Assembly: GCF_001594145.1 (NCBI RefSeq)
Contig: NZ_LVCF01000033.1
Coordinates: forward strand, 1 to 64,000
Origin: Branchiibius sp. NY16-3462-2
GTDB taxonomy: Bacteria; Actinomycetota; Actinomycetes; Actinomycetales; Dermatophilaceae
Direction: 5' to 3'
DNA: 64,000 bases
Of this stretch, positions 16,617 to 24,582 are shown in pieces. The translations under genes were made by a program, and so were the position numbers. Numbering within the stretch: position 1 is the first letter of the stretch; each line of letters begins with the position of its first letter. The notes under the pieces were generated by a model. It made no database searches, was not told the DNA's origin, and was given only the letters and a program-made list of their open reading frames with translations.

Positions 16617-18317
16617 GTGAACACCGCCCCCTTCAATCGCCCCAGGCCGAACGCAGCAACGTGGTTGAGTTACGACATGAGCCTGCCGGGTCAAGCAATC
16701 ACCGACGACGCGGAGGCCATCGCACCGACGCGGCGCGAATGGGTGGGTCTGGCGGTCCTGTCCATCGGTCTCGGACTCATCGTGCTGGATGGGACCATCG
16801 TCGGCGTTGCGCTGCCGGTGATCATCGAGGACCTGCATCTGGACCTCACCGACGCGCAGTGGGTCAACAGTCTGTACGCCGTGCTGCTGGCCGCGTTGCT
16901 GTTGTCCACCGGCAACCTTGCGGACCGCCTGGGCCGCAAGCGGTTGTTCCTGGCCGGTCTGGTCGTCTTCGCCGTCGGCAGTCTGCTCGCAGCGGCGGCA
17001 TCGAGCGTCGCAGCGCTGATCACCGCGCGGGCCGTCCAAGCCGTCGGCGCGGCGTTCATCATGCCCTCGACCCTGTCCACCGTGAACGCCGTGTTCCGGG
17101 GCAAGTACCGCGCCGCGGCATTCGGCGTCTGGGGTGCGGTGATCTCGGGGGCCGCGGCCATCGGTCCGCTCGCGGGCGGTGCGCTGACCCAATGGGCCTC
17201 ATGGCACTGGATCTTCCTGGTCAACCTCCCGCTCGCGGCCCTGGTGTTCGTTGCCGCGATCTTCACGGTCCCGGAGACCCGGGGTCGCAAGACCCGTCCC
17301 GGCATCGACATCGACGGGGCCATCCTCAGCGCCATCGGTTTCGGCGCTCTGGTCTTCGCGGTCATCGAAGGGCCGCAGGTGGGTTGGTGGAAACCCACCA
17401 ACCACCTGCACATTTTCGGCTGGACGTGGTCCCAGAATGCTGCGATCTCGGCGGTTCCCGTGGCCTTCGGGATCGCCGCTGTTGCCCTCACCCTGTTCGT
17501 CATCTGGGAACGTCACCGCGAGAAGGCCAAGCGAGCGGCGCTGCTGGACCTCACCTTGTTCTCGTTCTCCACCTTCTCCTGGGGCAACCTGACCGCGGCG
17601 ATGGTCGCCGTCGGTGAGTTCGCAATCATCTTCGTGCTGCCGCTGTACTTGGTGAACGCCCGCGGTCTGGATGTCATGGGCACTGGCCTGGTGCTTGCCG
17701 CGATGGCCATCGGCGCCTTCTTCTCCGGCGCCGCCGCCCGGCACATCGCCGCCACGTTCGGCTCCCCGGGCACCGTGCTGATCGGCCTCGGCCTCGAAGT
17801 GTTGGGCATCCTTGTGCTGGCACTCCTGCTCGGTCCCACGAGTTCGATCTGGCTGATCGTGATTCCGCTGACCGTGTACGGCCTCGGCCTCGGACTCGCC
17901 TCAGCCCAGCTGACCGGCACGGTGTTGCGGGACGTTCCGGTCGAGATCTCCGGCCAGGGGTCCGCCACGCAAAGCACTGTCCGCCAGATCGGTTCGGCCC
18001 TGGGTACGGCGATCGCGGGCGCTGCGCTGTCGGTGTCGTTGGCGCACACGCTGCCCGCCGCGCTCACGAACGCCGGGGTCACCGGCCCCGGTGCCGACAC
18101 GCTCGCGAACGCCACCCGTCAGTCAGCAGGCACCACGATCTCGCAGATGCGTGCCCAAGGCGTCACCGGCGACCAGGCGTCAAAGACCATGGACGCCTTG
18201 ACCAGCGGCTTCACCGACGCGACGCGTTGGGCGCTGTTGATCGCCACCGTGTTTCTCGCGCTCGGCTTCATCGACGCGGTTCGTCTCCAGAAAGCTGCGC
18301 GCCGGACTCCAGCCTGA
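16617..18317 (+). CDS. MFS transporter, DHA2 (14-TM drug:H+ antiporter) family
   Basis: A transporter of up to 566 residues with about 14 TM helices. Motif A is GNLADRLGRKRLF, and a DHA2-type first helix contains LIVLDGTIVGVALPVI. These exporters use the proton gradient to extrude drugs or metabolites. The start is ambiguous: GTG 16617 gives the full frame, and ATG 16677 (MSLPGQAITDD) gives a more typical N-terminus. Neither has a clear ribosome binding site. A hydrophilic loop (about 470-505) precedes the last helix. It is divergent from the membrane protease and convergent with a methyltransferase. The substrate is not predictable. Confidence 0.88.
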   Translation: MNTAPFNRPRPNAATWLSYDMSLPGQAITDDAEAIAPTRREWVGLAVLSIGLGLIVLDGTIVGVALPVIIEDLHLDLTDAQWVNSLYAVLLAALLLSTGNLADRLGRKRLFLAGLVVFAVGSLLAAAASSVAALITARAVQAVGAAFIMPSTLSTVNAVFRGKYRAAAFGVWGAVISGAAAIGPLAGGALTQWASWHWIFLVNLPLAALVFVAAIFTVPETRGRKTRPGIDIDGAILSAIGFGALVFAVIEGPQVGWWKPTNHLHIFGWTWSQNAAISAVPVAFGIAAVALTLFVIWERHREKAKRAALLDLTLFSFSTFSWGNLTAAMVAVGEFAIIFVLPLYLVNARGLDVMGTGLVLAAMAIGAFFSGAAARHIAATFGSPGTVLIGLGLEVLGILVLALLLGPTSSIWLIVIPLTVYGLGLGLASAQLTGTVLRDVPVEISGQGSATQSTVRQIGSALGTAIAGAALSVSLAHTLPAALTNAGVTGPGADTLANATRQSAGTTISQMRAQGVTGDQASKTMDALTSGFTDATRWALLIATVFLALGFIDAVRLQKAARRTPA

Positions 18318-18320
18318 GGG

Positions 18321-18962
18321 CTACGAACCCGGACTGACCCGGCGCATCAGGACGACCGAGTCGTCGATCGTTGCCGGGTTGCCGTCGGGGTCGGTCACCT
18401 CCCGCTGTCGCAGGTCAGCGACCTCGACCGACCAGACCGCCGGATCCAGGTCGAGTTGCTCGACCTCCTCGTGCGGACCGATGAAATGCGCTGCGTGCTG
18501 GTGCATTTCAGGGCTCGCCCACGGCGGCGGGGTGGCGTGACCCAGGACGAAGAGGTGGCCGCCGGGGTTCACCGCCTCGGCGAACCGGCGCAGGATCTGC
18601 GTACGCGGGATCTCGACGGTGGAGTGCAGGAAACTCGCCGCTACCAGATCCACCGTGCCGTCGATGGGTGCGTCGGCCAGGTCACCGACGACCGTGGTGA
18701 TCCGATCGGCGACGTTGCGCCCCGCGGCAGTCTGTTCCAGCCGCGAGAGCGCTGTGGTCGATATGTCGTACGCCGTGACCCGCCACCCGCGCTCAGCCAG
18801 CCACAGCGCGTCGCCGCCCTCCCCCGCGCCCAGGTCGATCGCCGTACCTGCTGGTAGGTGTTCCAACACGCTCACCAGGGATGCGTTCGGCGCCCCGGAC
18901 CAGATCCGGTCCTTCTCGCCGTAGCGGGCTTCCCAGTGCTGCGCCAGTTCGTTGTCGCTCAC
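18321..18962 (-). CDS. class I SAM-dependent methyltransferase (thiopurine/tellurite-resistance-like)
   Basis: A methyltransferase of about 213 residues. It opens VSDNELAQHWEARYGEKDRIWSG and has SAM motif I AIDLGAGEGGDALWLAERGW. This pattern is common in the TehB/TPMT-like group annotated in many actinobacteria. The GTG at 18962 is chosen because it gives the conserved opening and clears the upstream hydrolase gene. GACAAT lies six bases upstream, a possible but imperfect leaderless -10. The stop lies three bases from the convergent MFS gene stop. The substrate is unknown. Confidence 0.82.
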   Translation of the reverse strand: MSDNELAQHWEARYGEKDRIWSGAPNASLVSVLEHLPAGTAIDLGAGEGGDALWLAERGWRVTAYDISTTALSRLEQTAAGRNVADRITTVVGDLADAPIDGTVDLVAASFLHSTVEIPRTQILRRFAEAVNPGGHLFVLGHATPPPWASPEMHQHAAHFIGPHEEVEQLDLDPAVWSVEVADLRQREVTDPDGNPATIDDSVVLMRRVSPGS

Positions 18963-19011
18963 GTCTCTATTGTCCGTACGCCGAGCGCCGGGTGGCGAGC
19001 GACCCGCTGGG

Positions 19012-19731
19012 TCATCGCATGGTATGCAGAATCTCAGTGACCTGCGCGGCGACGAGGTCGGGCTGCGACAGGAAGGGGTGGTGGCCGGTCGCGAGGTCGA
19101 TGCTGCGGGTGGCGCGGGCGGCGTGGTGGCGTTGCAGCGCAACCGAGGTGCTCTGGTCGTCGGTGCAGACCAGGTAGGTGGAGTCCTTGCCCTGCCAGGC
19201 GGCGTTCGTGGTCGGGGTGATGAACGCGGACGCGGCCTGATCAGTGACCCGGCCCCAGGCTCCGGCTCGAACCCACTCGTCCGTCACGTCCTGCAGGAAA
19301 CGGGTGGCGAACAAGTCCTCGTCATAACCATCGAGGTGCAGGGTGCCGTCCTCGCCGGGGGCGATGGCCACGGGGTCGGTCTCGTTGCTCATGATGTCGG
19401 CCTGCGACGTGCCCACCTCGGGGAGGTAGGAGGTGATGTAGAGCAGCCGCTTTGCCGCAGGGTGGTCGGCGCCGTCGGCGATCACGGTGCCGCCATAGGA
19501 ATGGCCGACGACAAGGGCGTCGCCCTCGATGGCGTCGAGTTCGCGGCGGAGAGCCGCGGCATCCACCGCGAGGCCGCTGCTCCCGTCCGCTGCGGTGCCC
19601 TCGCCGCAGGAGGGCAGAGCGATCGCCCTGCTGCGCACACCGGTGGTCGTCTCGACGAGATCGGCGACTGGCTGCCACCACCACGCCCCGTCGCGAACGA
19701 GTGCACCATGGACAAAGAGGATCTCGGTCAT
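19012..19731 (-). CDS. alpha/beta hydrolase (esterase/EstC-like)
   Basis: A small alpha/beta-fold hydrolase of about 239 residues. It has HGALVRDGAWWW near the N-terminus (oxyanion region), the nucleophile elbow VGHSYGG (Ser78), and a probable catalytic His in TGHHPFLSQP at the C-terminus. The family includes salicylate-esterase- and pyrethroid-hydrolase-like enzymes, and the substrate cannot be assigned. ATG 19731 (MTEILFVHG) is used because the preceding 58 in-frame codons run into the divergent aldo/keto reductase promoter and gene. It precedes a methyltransferase on the same strand by 49 bases. Confidence 0.85.
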   Translation of the reverse strand: MTEILFVHGALVRDGAWWWQPVADLVETTTGVRSRAIALPSCGEGTAADGSSGLAVDAAALRRELDAIEGDALVVGHSYGGTVIADGADHPAAKRLLYITSYLPEVGTSQADIMSNETDPVAIAPGEDGTLHLDGYDEDLFATRFLQDVTDEWVRAGAWGRVTDQAASAFITPTTNAAWQGKDSTYLVCTDDQSTSVALQRHHAARATRSIDLATGHHPFLSQPDLVAAQVTEILHTMR

Positions 19732-19788
19732 GGTTGATTCTCGCGTGCGCCTGCGCACTAGCGGAGGGTCACCGTCAGGGACGCTCTC

Positions 19789-19794
19789 TATGGT
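19789..19794 (+). promoter_or_regulatory. putative leaderless -10 element of aldo/keto reductase
   Basis: TATGGT lies six bases upstream of ATG 19801, with no Shine-Dalgarno sequence in between. The spacing matches the other leaderless candidates in the window. Confidence 0.45.
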
Positions 19795-19800
19795 CGACGG

Positions 19801-20685
19801 ATGCGAACTCGCACCATTGGAAATGAATCCGTCGGTCGCGTCGAGGTCGGCGCCATCGGCATCGGGCTGATGACGTTCGATCAGAGCGGACCCCAGCCCC
19901 GCCAACAGCTCCTAGACACGGTGACGGCTGCACTGGAGGCAGGAGTCACCCTCTTCGACACGGCCGACGCTTACGGCCCCGGCGATGAGAAGGGCGCCGA
20001 CGCGCAGGGTGAGAACGAACTGCTGATCGCCTCCCTGCTGGATGAGTTGGGGGTGCGCGACCGGGTGTTCCTGGCCACCAAGGGCGGCCACGTCCGCACC
20101 GACGGCGGCGGCTGGGACGTTGACAGCTCGGCGGACCACCTCAAGCAGGCAGTGGACGACTCCCGACGCCGCCTGGGCGTCGATGTCATCGACCTGTGGC
20201 AGCACCACCGTCCTGACCCGGATGTGCCCTATGACCAGGTCATCGGCACGCTGGCCGAGATCGCGGCCAGCGGCAAGGTCCGGATGATCGGACTGTCCAA
20301 CGCCAACTCCGAGCAGATCCGCTTGGCCCAGCAAGAGCTGGGGTCAGCGCTGGTGAGCGTGCAGAACCAGTTCTCACCGGGGTACCGCAGCAGTCGTCCT
20401 GAGATCGACGTCTGCGAGGAGCTGGGGCTGGCGTTCCTGCCCTGGAGCCCGTTGGGAGGGCTGTCGAAGGCCAAGGGCTTAGCGGAGAGCGCACCGGCGT
20501 TCGCCAGGGTCGCCGACGACCGCGGGGTGTCCGTGCAGCAGGTCGCTTTGGCCTGGGAACTGGCGCAGTCCCCTGTCGTGATACCCATTCCGGGCGCCAA
20601 ACGGCCGGAATCGATCACCGACTCGGCGAAGGCTGCCGACCTGGACCTGACTGGGGACGAGTTGGCGGCTCTCGACGCCGGCTGA
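19801..20685 (+). CDS. aldo/keto reductase
   Basis: This 294-residue TIM-barrel NADPH-dependent oxidoreductase has the AKR tetrad elements visible: Asp and Tyr in LFDTADAYGPG, Lys in FLATKGG and His in DLWQHHRPD. The cofactor-binding end is IPIPGAKRPESI, typical of AKRs resembling YghZ/Tas-type or pyridoxal-reductase-like proteins. It reduces aldehydes or ketones, and the substrate is not predictable. It is divergent from the alpha/beta hydrolase, with a 69-base shared promoter gap. A short hairpin (TGCGC-ttc-GCGCA, 20688-20700) follows the stop. Confidence 0.88.
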   Translation: MRTRTIGNESVGRVEVGAIGIGLMTFDQSGPQPRQQLLDTVTAALEAGVTLFDTADAYGPGDEKGADAQGENELLIASLLDELGVRDRVFLATKGGHVRTDGGGWDVDSSADHLKQAVDDSRRRLGVDVIDLWQHHRPDPDVPYDQVIGTLAEIAASGKVRMIGLSNANSEQIRLAQQELGSALVSVQNQFSPGYRSSRPEIDVCEELGLAFLPWSPLGGLSKAKGLAESAPAFARVADDRGVSVQQVALAWELAQSPVVIPIPGAKRPESITDSAKAADLDLTGDELAALDAG

Positions 20686-21065
20686 TCTGCGCTTCGCGCA
20701 CGACTCATGGCGGTCTCGTCACTTATCGCGGTGTTCCAGGCCGGGAACCCAACGACTAGCGCCGGTTTCGTCGATTGTCGACGAATAGACCCCAGCCGCG
20801 ACTGCCAACCCACCGGCAATCCACCAGGCCCCACCCCCAAAAACAAATAGGTCGGACCTGAAACTGCGGGTCCGACCTATTCCGATGCCCGGAGACATCA
20901 CCGACCTCCGGCTGACACTGTTGGGCTTTCGGACATCGGTATGGGTGTCTCACGTTCTCTGAATAGCGTGTCTCAGGTGATCGGCATGGAGCACGTTCAA
21001 TCGACCTCCGTCGAGTAGAACCGCAATTAGATACATTCACTCAAACAAAACGGTGGGAGACAGCT
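20686..21065. other. gene-less, AT-richer patch with repeats
   Basis: No convincing gene is present in these 380 bases. The patch contains a small hairpin at 20688-20700 and a strong hairpin at 20846-20881. A segment at 20883-20914 partly repeats sequence next to tRNA-Pro (21885-21918). Two GTGTCTCA copies sit 26 bases apart at 20946-20953 and 20972-20979. It looks like the scar of a mobile or degraded element, which is an inference. GGGAG at 21055-21059 belongs to the next gene. Confidence 0.5.
20846..20881 (-). terminator. intrinsic terminator facing left, no gene in front of it
   Basis: A perfect 13-bp stem (20846-20858 with 20869-20881, 10-base loop) is followed on the minus strand by TTGTTTTTGGGG, a T-rich tail. 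This is the most classical intrinsic terminator in the window. No minus-strand gene lies upstream of it within the patch, so it may mark a lost gene or an unseen small RNA. Confidence 0.6.
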
Positions 21066-21785
21066 GTGAGTACACGGGAGCACAAAGCGCTGAAGGCCGA
21101 GTATGCGGCGCAGGAGAAGCTCGACGCCGAGCAGATCAAGAACCGTCGGAAGGAGGCCAAACAGGAGCCGGCCAAGGTCAACTGGGCGGAGAGCCCCGAA
21201 AAGAAGAATAGGGTCTATAAGATCGTGGCCGGCGTGATCATGATCTTTGCTCTTGTGTCTGCCTGTGGCGAGGACGGCGATAAGGCCACGACCGCGTCTC
21301 CGTCGGCCTCAACTCCGGAGGTTGGAAAGGCTACGGCCACGTCTCCCTCAGCCTCAACTCCGGAGGTTGGAAAGGCTACGACCGCGTCTCCGTCAGCCTC
21401 AACTTCGGAGTTTGGAAAGGCTACGAGCAAGCCCGTGACGCCACGCGCCGATCCGACGAACGCTCAGGTGGTCAAGGCCTTCCAAAGCTATGTGGATGAA
21501 CGTGCGACGTCGGGCGTGTTGTTGGCAAAGTCGGTCACAGGGGTGAAGTTCGACGGTGGGACGGTGACGGTAACCGCCGACCCGTCACCAACGGTCCTGG
21601 AGCTGAGCCCGTACAAGATGCCCCGTGGCCTCGCTGAACTATTCGGTACGCCGATCGCGTTCGATAATGAAGAGGGGGTGTGGCTCCGTCGGGTCGTCAA
21701 ACGAGTCAAGGTAGTTAGTCCCATTGGGACTAATCTCGGATCGGCCACCGCCGAAGAGATTCACCACATGGGGACAGGTAAGTAG
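21066..21785 (+). CDS. hypothetical membrane-anchored or lipoprotein with 15-residue repeats
   Basis: This 239-residue protein of unknown function starts at GTG with a good GGGAG site. A charged, coiled-coil-like N-terminus (1-55) leads into one hydrophobic segment (YKIVAGVIMIFALVSAC). That segment ends in a lipobox-like VSAC, although so long an n-region argues for a simple signal anchor. Three tandem copies of KATTASPSASTPEVG-type 15-mers follow (about residues 73-117), then a globular C-terminal domain of about 110 residues with no family I recognise. Base composition is less GC-rich than its neighbours. It sits between the repeat patch and tRNA-Pro, suggesting acquired DNA. Confidence 0.7.
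   Translation: MSTREHKALKAEYAAQEKLDAEQIKNRRKEAKQEPAKVNWAESPEKKNRVYKIVAGVIMIFALVSACGEDGDKATTASPSASTPEVGKATATSPSASTPEVGKATTASPSASTSEFGKATSKPVTPRADPTNAQVVKAFQSYVDERATSGVLLAKSVTGVKFDGGTVTVTADPSPTVLELSPYKMPRGLAELFGTPIAFDNEEGVWLRRVVKRVKVVSPIGTNLGSATAEEIHHMGTGK
21282..21425 (+). repeat. 45-bp in-frame tandem repeat, three copies plus a partial
   Basis: Units at 21282-21326, 21327-21371 and 21372-21416 are near identical at the base level, followed by nine bases of a fourth. Copies preserve the reading frame and encode a Thr/Ser/Pro/Ala spacer after the hydrophobic segment. Slippage could vary the copy number. Confidence 0.9.
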
Positions 21786-21851
21786 AGACGCTGCAAAGCG
21801 GGAGGCCCACACGCGACTACTAACCACGCAAACCACACCCAAGAGACGACT

Positions 21852-21879
21852 AACGGACCCACGTTTGCGTGGGTCCGTT
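21852..21879. terminator. bidirectional hairpin between repeat protein and tRNA-Pro
   Basis: A perfect 12-bp stem (21852-21863 with 21868-21879) closes on a four-base loop, TTTG. It lies downstream of both the plus-strand repeat protein and the minus-strand tRNA-Pro gene, so it can terminate both. Confidence 0.75.
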
Positions 21880-21907
21880 GTTGTCGATGTCCCGAGACAT
21901 CACACGG

Positions 21908-21981
21908 TCGGGCTGACAGGATTTGAACCTGCGACCCCCTGACCCCCAGTCAGGTGCGCTACCAAACTGCGCTACAGCCCG
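21908..21981 (-). tRNA. tRNA-Pro (anticodon GGG)
   Basis: A complete cloverleaf on the minus strand: acceptor stem CGGGCTG pairs with CAGCCCG, the D arm contains AGTTTGGTAGC, the anticodon stem CCTGA/TCAGG holds a loop with GGG, and the T arm contains GGTTCAAATCC. The discriminator base is A and no CCA is encoded. It decodes CCC and CCU proline codons. A hairpin terminator lies 28 bases past its 3' end. It is bordered by an AT-richer patch, and tRNA genes are common integration sites. Confidence 0.97.
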
Positions 21982-22077
21982 TCTGCACCGGTATCCCGGC
22001 ACGAGCAGACACTCTACCGTCCCGCGGGCAGTGCTCCGGACACGGTCCGGTGAGCGGGCGCCGTACGATCGATCAAC

Positions 22078-23088
22078 GTGACCCAACCCGGCCGGTTGCT
22101 GCGCGACGCAGCCCAGATCGCACCCTCGGACGGCACCTGGCGCGCGGTCGTCCGGGTGGCCGTCTCCGTGGGCGTGCCGCTGCTGGTGTGCTGGGCGACG
22201 GGGCACATCGAGTGGGGCCTCTATGCCAGTTTCGGTGCGTTCACGTCGCTCTACGGACGCTTCGAGGGGTACGTCGAGCGCATCGTCATGCAGGTGCAGG
22301 CGGCGGTGACGCTGTTGTCGGCCATGCTGATCGGTACGACGCTCAGCGTGCTGGGCGCACCGGTCTGGTTGCGCATCGTGGCGGTCGCGGTCATGGCGAC
22401 GATCGGAGCCGCGCTGGCGGGCCGGTTGCGGTGGCACCCGCCCGGCGCGCTGTTCGTGGTCTTCGCCGGCGGGGCGACCGCCAGCATCCCGGCGGGTGCG
22501 AGCGCCTATGGGCACCTCGCCATCGCGGGCGGTGGCTCCGCCCTCTTCAGCCTGCTGGTCACCACCGTCCTTGCCGCGCTGCGCGGAGGTCTGCGCGAAC
22601 GCTACGAACCCGCGGATCCGATGTCGGCCAGGAGAGCGATCAACCAGGCGTGGCTCGCGGGAGCGACGGCACTCGCGGGTGGCGCAGTCACCGCAGCGCT
22701 GGGCAACGGCCGTTGGTACTGGGGAGCAGTCGCCGGTGTCGCCGTCGCCGGCGGTTCGCACATGGAGGTCCGGCTACGACGTGGCCTGCAACGGTTCGTC
22801 GGCACGCTCGGCGGCGTGGTCATCGCCGCTTTCCTGCTGTGGCTACACCCGTCGCCACTGGTGGCGATCCTGATCGCGATCGCCGGCCAGGTCGGCGCCG
22901 AACTGTTCGTCACCCGCAACTACGCCATCGCGATGCTCTTCATCACGCCGTTGGCGTTGCTGATGGTCGAACTGGCCGCACCCACTGATCCGCGCTCGTT
23001 ACTCACCGAGCGCGCCGTGGACACCGCGCTCGGCGTGATCGCTGCGGCAGTGGTCGTGGTGATCTACGACCGGAGGCAACGGGCCTAG
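22078..23088 (+). CDS. FUSC family membrane protein
   Basis: This 336-residue integral membrane protein has clusters of hydrophobic helices at about 21-145 and 200-330, separated by a short cytoplasmic loop containing ERYEPADPMSARRAINQ. The arrangement matches the fusaric acid resistance/aromatic acid exporter-like FUSC family in actinobacteria. Its substrate is unknown. The start is GTG 22078, with TACGAT (22064-22069) eight bases upstream, so it may be leaderless. Its stop shares the tetranucleotide CTAG with the stop of the convergent der gene. Confidence 0.8.
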   Translation: MTQPGRLLRDAAQIAPSDGTWRAVVRVAVSVGVPLLVCWATGHIEWGLYASFGAFTSLYGRFEGYVERIVMQVQAAVTLLSAMLIGTTLSVLGAPVWLRIVAVAVMATIGAALAGRLRWHPPGALFVVFAGGATASIPAGASAYGHLAIAGGGSALFSLLVTTVLAALRGGLRERYEPADPMSARRAINQAWLAGATALAGGAVTAALGNGRWYWGAVAGVAVAGGSHMEVRLRRGLQRFVGTLGGVVIAAFLLWLHPSPLVAILIAIAGQVGAELFVTRNYAIAMLFITPLALLMVELAAPTDPRSLLTERAVDTALGVIAAAVVVVIYDRRQRA

Positions 23089-24542
23089 CGGCGACGCTTC
23101 TCGCGCACGCGCACAGACACCTCGATCGGGGTGCCCTCGAAGCCGAACTCCTCACGCAACCGGCGCTCCAGGAAGCGGCGGTAGCCGGCCTCGATGAAAC
23201 CGGAGGCGAACAGCACGAACCGCGGCGGCCGGGTCGATGCCTGCGTCGCGAACAGGATCCGCGGCTGCTTGCCGCTGCGCACCGGATGTGGCTGTGCCGC
23301 AACGATTTCGCCGAGGAAGGCGTTCAGCCGACCGGTCGGGATGCGGGTGTCCCAGGAGTCCAGAGCCAGTTCAAGGGCAGGGACCAGACGGTCCACGTGA
23401 CGGCCGGTCTTGGCCGACAGGTTCACCCGCGGCGCCCAGGACAACTGGACCAACTCGCGCTCGATCTCGCGCTCCAGGTAGTAGCGCCGCTCCTCGTCCA
23501 TCAGGTCCCACTTGTTGTAGCCGATGACCAGGGCGCGTCCCGCGTCCACGACCTGCTGCAGCACGCGGATGTCCTGCTCGGTGATCTGCTCCTCGATGTC
23601 GATCAGGACGACCGCTACTTCGGCCTTCTCGATCGCCGCCTGGGTGCGCAGCGAGGCGTAGAAGTCGGCGCCCCGGGTCTGGTGCACCCGCCGACGGATA
23701 CCGGCGGTGTCGACGAATCGCCACTGTTTGCCGCCCAACTCGATCAACTCGTCAACCGGGTCACGCGTCGTACCGGCCACGTTGTCCACGACGACCCGGT
23801 CCTCCCCCGCCAGCTTGTTCAGCAACGAGGACTTGCCGACGTTGGGTCGGCCGACCAGGGCGACCCGCCGGGGGCCGCCACGCGGATAGGCACCGCTGAC
23901 CGCGGACTTCTCCGGCAGCACCTCCAGGAGCGCGTCCAGCGCGTCGTTCATCCCGCGACCGTGGATCGCCGAGATCGGGTACGGCTCGCCCAGCCCCAGT
24001 GACCACAGCATCGCGGCGTCGGCCTCGGTGCGCTGGTCGTCAACCTTGTTCGCCAGCAGGATGACCGGCTTCTTGGCGCGGCGCAGCAGCTTCACGACGG
24101 CTTCGTCAGTGTCGGTGGCGCCGACGGTGGCATCCACCACAAAGAGCACCGCGTCGGCAAGTTCGATGGCGACCTCCGCCTGTTCGGCGACGCGCAGGTG
24201 GATGCCCGAGGCGTCGACCTCCCAACCACCGGTGTCGACCAGGGTGAAGTCGTGCCCGGACCACTCGGCGTCGTACGCCACGCGGTCCCTGGTGACTCCC
24301 GGGACGTCCTCGACCACGGCTTCGCGCCGGCCCAGGATCCGGTTGACCAGGGTGGACTTGCCGACATTGGGCCGACCGATCACGGCCACGACAGGACGGG
24401 CGTAGCCACCGTCGTCGGAGGCCGGGGCGGACCCGTCAGCGTTGAGCAGCGCACGGTCCTCATCGGACAGTTCGAAGTCGTCCAGCCCGACCCGCAGGGC
24501 CTGGCCGATGGCATCTTCGTCGATGGGCGGCTGATCAGTCAT
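23085..24542 (-). CDS. der: ribosome-assembly GTPase Der (EngA)
   Basis: A double-GTPase of about 485 residues needed for 50S ribosome maturation. Two G domains are evident, each with a GRPNVGKST/S P-loop, DTGGWE or DTAGIRR (G3) and NKVDDQ or NKWDLM (G4). A C-terminal KH-like domain ends in VRVREKRRR. An N-terminal extension of about 45 residues precedes the first G domain. ATG 24542 is preceded by GGGAGG. It is the last gene of the xerD-to-der leftward block, as in many actinobacteria, and ends in a stop shared with FUSC. Confidence 0.97.
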   Translation of the reverse strand: MTDQPPIDEDAIGQALRVGLDDFELSDEDRALLNADGSAPASDDGGYARPVVAVIGRPNVGKSTLVNRILGRREAVVEDVPGVTRDRVAYDAEWSGHDFTLVDTGGWEVDASGIHLRVAEQAEVAIELADAVLFVVDATVGATDTDEAVVKLLRRAKKPVILLANKVDDQRTEADAAMLWSLGLGEPYPISAIHGRGMNDALDALLEVLPEKSAVSGAYPRGGPRRVALVGRPNVGKSSLLNKLAGEDRVVVDNVAGTTRDPVDELIELGGKQWRFVDTAGIRRRVHQTRGADFYASLRTQAAIEKAEVAVVLIDIEEQITEQDIRVLQQVVDAGRALVIGYNKWDLMDEERRYYLEREIERELVQLSWAPRVNLSAKTGRHVDRLVPALELALDSWDTRIPTGRLNAFLGEIVAAQPHPVRSGKQPRILFATQASTRPPRFVLFASGFIEAGYRRFLERRLREEFGFEGTPIEVSVRVREKRRR

Positions 24543-24582
24543 ACCGCCCATCCTCCCAGGCCCGGGGCGGGCCCCGAAATCG

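Noticed and set aside
20756..21040. A 94-codon minus-strand frame in the gene-less patch
   Set aside because: No ribosome binding site, no family resemblance, Trp/Arg/Cys-biased composition, and the strong terminator hairpin lies inside it.
21282..21425. CRISPR-like array
   Set aside because: The repeats are contiguous 45-mers without spacers, in frame in a coding gene, and no cas genes are present.
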